DNA of 64,000 bases from NCBI GenBank assembly GCA_036378435.1, contig DASUWK010000059.1:201467-265466 (forward strand). Direction: 5' to 3'. The DNA is from DASUWK01 sp036378435 (GTDB taxonomy: Bacteria > Chloroflexota > Dormibacteria > Dormibacterales > Dormibacteraceae). The notes beneath the pieces are model-generated. The model saw only the letters and a program-made list of their open reading frames with translations, was not told where the DNA came from and ran no database searches. Positions 59,507 through 64,000 of the stretch are shown piece by piece; positions within the stretch are counted from its first letter, which is position 1, and the number at the start of each line of letters is the position of its first letter. The translations under genes were made by a program, and so were the position numbers.

Positions 59507-59605
59507 CTAGGCGTGAGCCCGGCGCTGCCACCGGGTCTTCTTGAGCATCTTCTTGTGCTTGTGCTTGCGCATCTTCTTGCGCCGCTTCTTGATTACCGAA
59601 CCCAA
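59507..59605 (-). CDS. bS22-like ribosomal peptide (AURKAIP1/COX24 domain)
   Basis: A 32-residue, extremely basic peptide: LGSVIKKRRKKMRKHKHKK (Met at position 1 in the protein) then MLKKTRWQRRAHA. It closely matches the G-S-V-I-K-K-R-R-K-K/R-M pattern of the small actinobacterial 30S protein bS22 and the COX24_C domain of mitochondrial mS38. TTG start 5 nt after GAGGAG, an ideal ribosome-binding site, and TAG stop at 59507. It lies between the convergent end of the phospholipase-like gene and the divergent start of an acyl-CoA dehydrogenase. It is a structural ribosomal component near the decoding centre in species studied. Confidence 0.85.
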   Translation of the reverse strand: MGSVIKKRRKKMRKHKHKKMLKKTRWQRRAHA

Positions 59606-59696
59606 ACGGACTCCTCAAATGGCTGGTTAGCCAGGCGTGCATGCTCGAACGAACAGGGGGAACTTCGGCCCACGGGCCGACGGCATCATAGCGTAC

Positions 59697-60830
59697 ATGT
59701 ACTTCACCGACGCTCACGAGGAGCTGCGGCTCCACATTCGGCGATTCCTCGAGAAAGAGGTGCAGCCGCATCTCGAAGAGTGGGAAGAGACGACCTTCCC
59801 GGATTCGATCATGCGCCGGTTCGGGGAGCTGGGCTTCCTCGGCTTGCGCTACCCGGCGGAGTACGGCGGGCAGGACGGCGACTACTTCAGCGCCATCGTC
59901 CTGTCGGAGGAGATGGCCCGCGCCGGCTGCGGGGGCCTCGGAATGGCGGTTGCGGTGCAGGCCGAGATGGCGACGCCGCCCGTTTACAAGTTCGGCACCG
60001 AGGAGCAGAAACGACGCTGGCTCGTCCCCGCGATCAGTGGGGAGGCCATCGCCGCCCTCGCGATCACGGAGCCCGATGCGGGGTCAGATGTCGCCGGCAT
60101 CCAGACGGCGGCGAAGCGCTACGGCGACGAGTACGCGATCAACGGCCGCAAGATCTTCATCACCAACGGCGCCAGGTGTCAGTGGGCGCTGGTCGTCACG
60201 CGGACCGACAAGGACGCCGGCCACGACGGCTTCGCGCTGTTCGTGGTCGAGAAAGGAACCCCCGGCTTCGAGGTGGCACGCACCCTGCAGAAGCTCGGCA
60301 TGCACTCCTCGGACACCGCCGAGCTGGTGTTCGACGACTGCCGCGTTCCGGTCAAGAACATGATCGGGGACGACGGCCGCGGGTTCCAGAACCTCATGTG
60401 GGAGCTCCAGGGTGAGCGGCTGATTGCGGCCGTCGGCGCGGTGGCAGGCGCGCAGCGCACCTTCGAGTACACGCTGGAGTACGCGCAGAACCGTGAGGCG
60501 TTCGGCCGCCCGATCTCCAAGTTCCAGGTCATCAAGCACAAGCTCGTCGACATGGGCACGCAGATCGCGGCGATCCGCGCCTTCGTCTACGAGACGGCCA
60601 AGCGCTGGGACGCGGGCGAGTACCCGGTGCGCGAGATCTCGCAGGCGAAGCTGCTGGCGACGAAGCTGGCCGTGGACGTGGCGGACGAGGCGATCCAGAT
60701 CCTGGGTGGGCATGGGTACATGCGCGAGTTCCCGGTCGAGCGGGCCTGGCGAGACGCTCGCCTCGCGCGGATCGGGGCCGGGACCGACGAGATCATGAAG
60801 GAGATCATCGCGAAGACCTACGGCCTCTGA
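59697..60830 (+). CDS. Acyl-CoA dehydrogenase
   Basis: 377 residues, FAD enzyme of beta-oxidation. LRYPAEYGGQDGDYFSAIVLSEEMARAG, then ALAITEPDAGSDVAGIQTAAKRYGDEYAINGRKIFITNG and QNREAFGRPISKFQVIKHKLVDM are standard, and the C-terminus ILGGHGYMREFPVERAWRDARLARIGAGTDEIM is typical. Ala replaces the Glu of the E-G-T motif that is catalytic in short- and medium-chain enzymes, so the base is probably the internal Glu used by long-chain and isovaleryl types. ATG 59697 gives the family N-terminus; the frame continues upstream to 59637. It is unlikely to share a transcript with the neighbours. Confidence 0.9.
   Translation: MYFTDAHEELRLHIRRFLEKEVQPHLEEWEETTFPDSIMRRFGELGFLGLRYPAEYGGQDGDYFSAIVLSEEMARAGCGGLGMAVAVQAEMATPPVYKFGTEEQKRRWLVPAISGEAIAALAITEPDAGSDVAGIQTAAKRYGDEYAINGRKIFITNGARCQWALVVTRTDKDAGHDGFALFVVEKGTPGFEVARTLQKLGMHSSDTAELVFDDCRVPVKNMIGDDGRGFQNLMWELQGERLIAAVGAVAGAQRTFEYTLEYAQNREAFGRPISKFQVIKHKLVDMGTQIAAIRAFVYETAKRWDAGEYPVREISQAKLLATKLAVDVADEAIQILGGHGYMREFPVERAWRDARLARIGAGTDEIMKEIIAKTYGL
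60813..60828 (+). repeat. 16-base direct repeat, left copy
   Basis: AAGACCTACGGCCTCT, the last codons of the acyl-CoA dehydrogenase gene, recurs exactly at 62852-62867. The two copies flank the Kelch gene and its spacers. Confidence 0.55.
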
Positions 60831-61181
60831 TCTAACCCGATCGAACGCCCAAAGTCGAACTCAAAGAGGGTGTTGGCGGCGTCCCGACTGCACCGCAGAG
60901 CGTCTCGACAGACGACAACTCCGGTCCGGTGCAGGGACGGGAAGCTGACCGATACATCGTCACCCGACTGGTCTGGACAACTCGGACGCAGGCGCGATCG
61001 CTGTGGTGGGCAGATGAATCCCGCCCGTCCGGCCGGCACCGCGGCCACAGCAGTTGCTGGTCCTGCCCGTCCATTAGAGGTCGCGCATAACTGTGCCACC
61101 CGGAATGCGCCAGGAAAAAAACATTTCCACACGGCTTGAGCCTCGCAATGTCCGGCCCGCTTGGGCAGTATCGCCCGCCTT
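60831..61181. other. 351-base spacer without a recognisable gene
   Basis: No ORF with coding character, no RNA family and no clear two-box promoter found. It contains a run of A residues (61113-61121) in CAGGAAAAAAACATTTCC and lower GC near its right end than the surrounding genes. Confidence 0.5.
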
Positions 61182-62690
61182 ATGCTCTGGCGCAGGTCAA
61201 CGCGTGCCGCAAGGCTGGGCTTTGGTGTCCTCGCGGTCGGCTTGCTTGGGGTCGTCGGCCTCGCCACCGGCGCAGTCGCCTCGGCGTCCGGACACCCGAC
61301 CAGCACGTCCGGTCTGACACTGAGCGTTGGCCTTACAAATCGGGGACCGCTCGTGTCGTGCGAGACCGGGTCCTGCGGGCTGCCATCGACCACGCAGTTC
61401 ATGCTGTACGTGCAGAACGCCAACCCACTCTCCAACTTCGTCGCCCCTCCCAGCCCCGATCGGGACAATGTGCCGAACTCCTACGTCATCTCAAGCGTCG
61501 ATCTGACCATCACGGTTGACGGCGCCCCGCTGGCGGGCTCTGCCGAGACCTTTACTCCCCCGCCATCGGCCCAGCCCCCCTCGGCGTCAGGAAGGTGGCC
61601 CTCGACGGTCGTCTGCTCGCCACCGACGGGTCCGGCGCCCTGCACAACCGTCCAGAACCCGGCCATCTTGCCGGGGGAAACCACTGTCGGGTTGTTCATC
61701 GGTTGGTCGCACGGATCGACGGAGCCCAACGGCAAGTACGTCTTCACGTTTGTGATGCACGGCACCCTCAACGGCACCGAGATCGACCTCAACGCCGCCT
61801 CGGCGCAGATCGTGATGAAGACAGCTACCACGCCGGGCTGGGCCTCCGCGGCACCAATGTCCACGGCGCGATCGGCGTTTGCCACAGCGGCCGGGCCGGA
61901 TGGACGAATCTACGCATTAGGCGGCTTCGGCTTCAGCAACGGCACCATCCTCAACTCAGTAGAGGTCTACTCGCCCAAGAGCAACACCTGGGCGAGCGCC
62001 GCCTCGATGCCGACCGCGCGCTACGGCCTCGCCGCGGCCACAGGACAGGACGGCCGCATCTATGCCATCGGCGGCAACAACGGCACTGACCTGAGCACTG
62101 TGGAGGCTTATACGCCCACAACCAACAACTGGACGACGCTGGCCCCGATGCCGACCGCGCGGCGCATTCTGGCTGCAACCACCGGGCCCGACGGCCGCAT
62201 CTACGCCATGGGCGGCTACAGCGACAGCGCCGGCGGCTACCTCAGCACCGTCGAGGCCTACACGCCGAGCAACAACAGCTGGGCGACTCTGGCATCCATG
62301 CCCACCACCCGGGATGGCCTTGCCGCAGCCACCGGTCCCGACGGGCGTATCTACGCCCTCGGCGGGGACACGGACCTCAGCACCGCGGAGGCTTACGACC
62401 CCGGCACTGGCAGCTGGAAGACGGTGTCTCCGATGCCGACCGGACGATATGCGCTCGCTGCCGCGACCGGCCCGGACGGTCGCATCTACGCGATAGGCGG
62501 CGATCTGGGCGGGAGTGCCCTCAGCACGGTTGAGGCCTACACCGCTGGAACGGACACCTGGACAACGGTGGCCTCCATGCCCACCGGGAGGCGTGGCCTC
62601 GGGGCCGCCGCCGGGGGCGACGGCCGCGTCTACGCCATCGGCGGCAACAACGGCAGCGACCTGAGCACGGTCGAGGCGTACACCCCGTAA
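61182..62690 (+). CDS. Exported Kelch-repeat beta-propeller protein
   Basis: 502 residues. N-terminal signal or anchor helix (LGFGVLAVGLLGVVGLATGAVASA). A Thr/Pro-rich domain of about 180 residues follows, with three Cys. Then six Kelch motifs of about 45 residues with the repeated pattern W-x-x-x-x-x-M-P-T-x-R...G-P-D-G-R-I-Y-A-x-G-G...S-T-V-E-A-Y-T-P, enough to close a six-bladed propeller. The motifs are close to identical, which suggests recent duplication. ATG 61182 is preferred to TTG 61161 because it directly precedes the Arg-rich n-region. The function may be glycan or ligand binding. Confidence 0.82.
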   Translation: MLWRRSTRAARLGFGVLAVGLLGVVGLATGAVASASGHPTSTSGLTLSVGLTNRGPLVSCETGSCGLPSTTQFMLYVQNANPLSNFVAPPSPDRDNVPNSYVISSVDLTITVDGAPLAGSAETFTPPPSAQPPSASGRWPSTVVCSPPTGPAPCTTVQNPAILPGETTVGLFIGWSHGSTEPNGKYVFTFVMHGTLNGTEIDLNAASAQIVMKTATTPGWASAAPMSTARSAFATAAGPDGRIYALGGFGFSNGTILNSVEVYSPKSNTWASAASMPTARYGLAAATGQDGRIYAIGGNNGTDLSTVEAYTPTTNNWTTLAPMPTARRILAATTGPDGRIYAMGGYSDSAGGYLSTVEAYTPSNNSWATLASMPTTRDGLAAATGPDGRIYALGGDTDLSTAEAYDPGTGSWKTVSPMPTGRYALAAATGPDGRIYAIGGDLGGSALSTVEAYTAGTDTWTTVASMPTGRRGLGAAAGGDGRVYAIGGNNGSDLSTVEAYTP

Positions 62691-62969
62691 CGAGGCGGCG
62701 GTCGGGTCGCGGCGCCCGGGCGGAGCGGCCAGCCCGACCAGTGGCTGGCCCAGGCCGGCCTAGTCGGCGACAGACGATAACTCGAGCATTCTCGTTGGAG
62801 CCCGATCAGATCACCGAGGCCCGTTAGCAGAGCGCACGTCCGTCCACACCCAAGACCTACGGCCTCTAGGCGGACCTGGGCCCGTCGTCGAATTGCAGCC
62901 AGGTCATGCGAGGATCCCGCGCCGTTCACGGGTGCCGAGCCCCCTCTCGGCCGAAGGAGGGCCGTTGCT
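62691..62969. other. 279-base spacer without a gene
   Basis: Contains the right copy of the 16-base direct repeat and, at its end, AAGGAGG (62954-62960), the ribosome-binding site of the next gene. No other element recognised. Confidence 0.5.
62852..62867 (+). repeat. 16-base direct repeat, right copy
   Basis: Exact copy of 60813-60828. Here it is outside any gene and is followed by TAG in place of TGA, as if it were a detached end of the dehydrogenase gene. Confidence 0.55.
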
Positions 62970-63623
62970 ATGGTCGGAGCCAGGCTGGTGAGGACCAGCG
63001 GGACCCTGCTCTTGGTGGGCGGGTTGGTGCTGGCCGTGATGAACGTTTTCACCGCGCTCGCCTTTCCCGGCGACACGCCGGCGCAGGCTGAAGAGCCGCT
63101 CTGGACGCCAGCCTTCGTAGCGCTGGTGATCGGCACCATGATGTTGCTGTTCGGCGCGCCGGTGCTCTATTCGCGCATCGCCGGACCAGGCGGCTGGATG
63201 GCCCAAGCCGGCCTGGTCCTGATCGCGATCGCGGGCATGGGCCTCGGATTTTTCGGCAGCTTCATGCAGGCGCTGATCGTGCCTTGGATCGCCTCCAACG
63301 ATCCGTCGATGCTGAGCGCGTCCGCGCCGACGCCCGCGACTTTCACCGGCTTCTACATCGTTACAGGTGTCATCGAAGCGCTCGGCCTGCTGGCCCTGTC
63401 GGTGCCGCTGTTGAGGGGACGACTGCAGCCACGTTGGGCAGGAGCCGCCCTCGCGCTCGCCGCGGTGATAGGAGTCCTCAGCGTCGTGATCCCCGGCTCA
63501 GGAATGTCCGCCAATCGGCTGCTCAGCCTGCTCGGAGCCGTGCCTTCTGTGCTCCTCGCCGTCTTCTTCATCGAGATGGGTCGCAGGCTGCTGATGGAGC
63601 CGCAGCAGATCCCGCATCACTGA
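62970..63623 (+). CDS. Polytopic membrane protein of unknown function
   Basis: 217 residues with about six hydrophobic helices, including GTLLLVGGLVLAVMNVFTALAF, FVALVIGTMMLLFGAPVLY and LLALSVPLLRGRL. No conserved motif I recognise; the profile resembles DUF-type quartet or sextet helix proteins common in actinobacteria and Chloroflexota. ATG 62970 has a strong AAGGAGG nine bases upstream. It is followed 16 bases later by a small gene that may be co-transcribed. Confidence 0.65.
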   Translation: MVGARLVRTSGTLLLVGGLVLAVMNVFTALAFPGDTPAQAEEPLWTPAFVALVIGTMMLLFGAPVLYSRIAGPGGWMAQAGLVLIAIAGMGLGFFGSFMQALIVPWIASNDPSMLSASAPTPATFTGFYIVTGVIEALGLLALSVPLLRGRLQPRWAGAALALAAVIGVLSVVIPGSGMSANRLLSLLGAVPSVLLAVFFIEMGRRLLMEPQQIPHH

Positions 63624-63639
63624 ACGCCGGCGCGAGAGC

Positions 63640-63957
63640 GTGTTTGAGATCGACCTCACTATCACAGCCGAGCAAGCCCTGGCAGAGTGCCGCCGGCGCG
63701 GCCTGACGGTCAGAAGTGAGCGGCCACTGGCCGGCCAGGCCGGAGGACGCCACTGGCATCTTGCCCTCGCCGATCGCGCGGGGACACTCGAGCTCTCCGC
63801 GACCGCGGACCGCGTGTGGCTGAAGGTGCATCCCCTGCGGGATGGGGGCTGGGCGTCGGCGATGGCTCAGGAACTCGCGGCGGCGAAGTCTAGGATGGCC
63901 CCCGTCGCATCGAAGTCGCGGGAGATCCGGCCGACGAGGAACGGCGGAGCGTACTGA
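63640..63957 (+). CDS. Small soluble protein of unknown function
   Basis: 105 residues, not recognised. The opening FEIDLTITAEQALAECRRRGLTV followed by GRHWHLALADRAGTLELSATADRVWLKVHPLRDGGWA suggests a small alpha/beta domain with conserved-looking Trp and His. The C-terminus is basic (KSRMAPVASKSREIRPTRNGG). GTG start without a clear ribosome-binding site, 16 bases after the previous stop. Confidence 0.55.
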   Translation: MFEIDLTITAEQALAECRRRGLTVRSERPLAGQAGGRHWHLALADRAGTLELSATADRVWLKVHPLRDGGWASAMAQELAAAKSRMAPVASKSREIRPTRNGGAY

Positions 63958-64000
63958 GGACCGCCGGGCCAGCCGTGCCCGCCGCCCTCGATGCGATAGA

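Noticed and set aside
59478..59771. A 97-codon minus-strand frame over the bS22-like gene and dehydrogenase start
   Set aside because: It runs in a different frame from the bS22-like peptide, reads antisense through the dehydrogenase N-terminus and has no homology-like features.
61850..62690. Regular repeats that might suggest a CRISPR array or minisatellite
   Set aside because: The periodicity is about 135-140 bases, in frame, and encodes Kelch motifs; there are no short identical repeats with unique spacers.
63958..64000. Possible start of a further gene at the right edge
   Set aside because: A GTG and open frame exist, but 43 bases are too few to judge coding character.

Overview
The window is high-GC bacterial chromosome, dense in genes, with short spacers and many 4-nt start/stop overlaps. 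It has no insertion sequence, phage block or CRISPR array. Gene content (tig-clpP-clpX, mreBCD-mrdA-rodA, rplU-rpmA-obgE-nadD-rsfS, a bS22-like ribosomal peptide, a branched-chain amino-acid-type ABC operon, several acyl-CoA dehydrogenases) suggests a free-living heterotroph of the Terrabacteria. A soil member of the Chloroflexota/Dormibacterota is my best guess; that placement is inference, since no 16S gene is present.

Layout. 1-3921: tail of a class A penicillin-binding protein, trigger factor, then ClpP, a free-standing ClpX-type zinc finger and ClpX. 4056-8230: a DUF559/AbiEi-like protein, a methyltransferase and valyl-tRNA synthetase. 8221-12009: four overlapping membrane genes resembling the membrane arm of complex I / hydrogenase-4 with no catalytic subunit nearby. 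12125-17691: rod-shape operon mreBCD-mrdA-rodA. 17736-21454: rplU-rpmA-obgE-nadD-rsfS, a response regulator and a MerR-type regulator. 21643-26641: glycosyltransferase, cysS and two Gfo/Idh oxidoreductases, one fused to a ThuA-like domain. 26634-41587, mostly minus strand: gltB behind a PucR-type regulator, an S9 peptidase, aconitase, a GH15 enzyme and plsY. 41683-48650: a DegV/FakB-like protein followed by livH-livM-livG-livF, a secreted protein and a substrate-binding protein.

48736-50460 holds what I consider the most interesting locus. An XRE-HTH/tetratricopeptide regulator lies 1 nt behind an unlisted 44-residue gene encoding a signal sequence plus a 20-residue proline-rich tail. The upstream DNA carries repeated GTCAAG/CTTGAC inverted repeats on two candidate promoters, and a two-hairpin leader ending in an intrinsic terminator. 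The arrangement resembles peptide-pheromone/receptor (RRNPP-type) systems. 50454-64000: an ACAD10/11-like kinase plus dehydrogenase pair facing an enoyl-CoA hydratase gene, an alpha/beta hydrolase, tRNA-Ala(CGC), a TPR-CAP lipoprotein, a molybdopterin protein, a SAM hydroxide adenosyltransferase, a phospholipase D-like protein, the bS22-like gene, a second acyl-CoA dehydrogenase, a Kelch-repeat exported protein and two unknown genes.

Two expression habits recur. A TANNNT-like -10 box lies 6-8 nt before the start codon of many genes, which implies leaderless mRNAs. Within operons, ATGA, GTGA, TTGA and even CTGA overlaps couple translation. Two genes appear to start with CTG.
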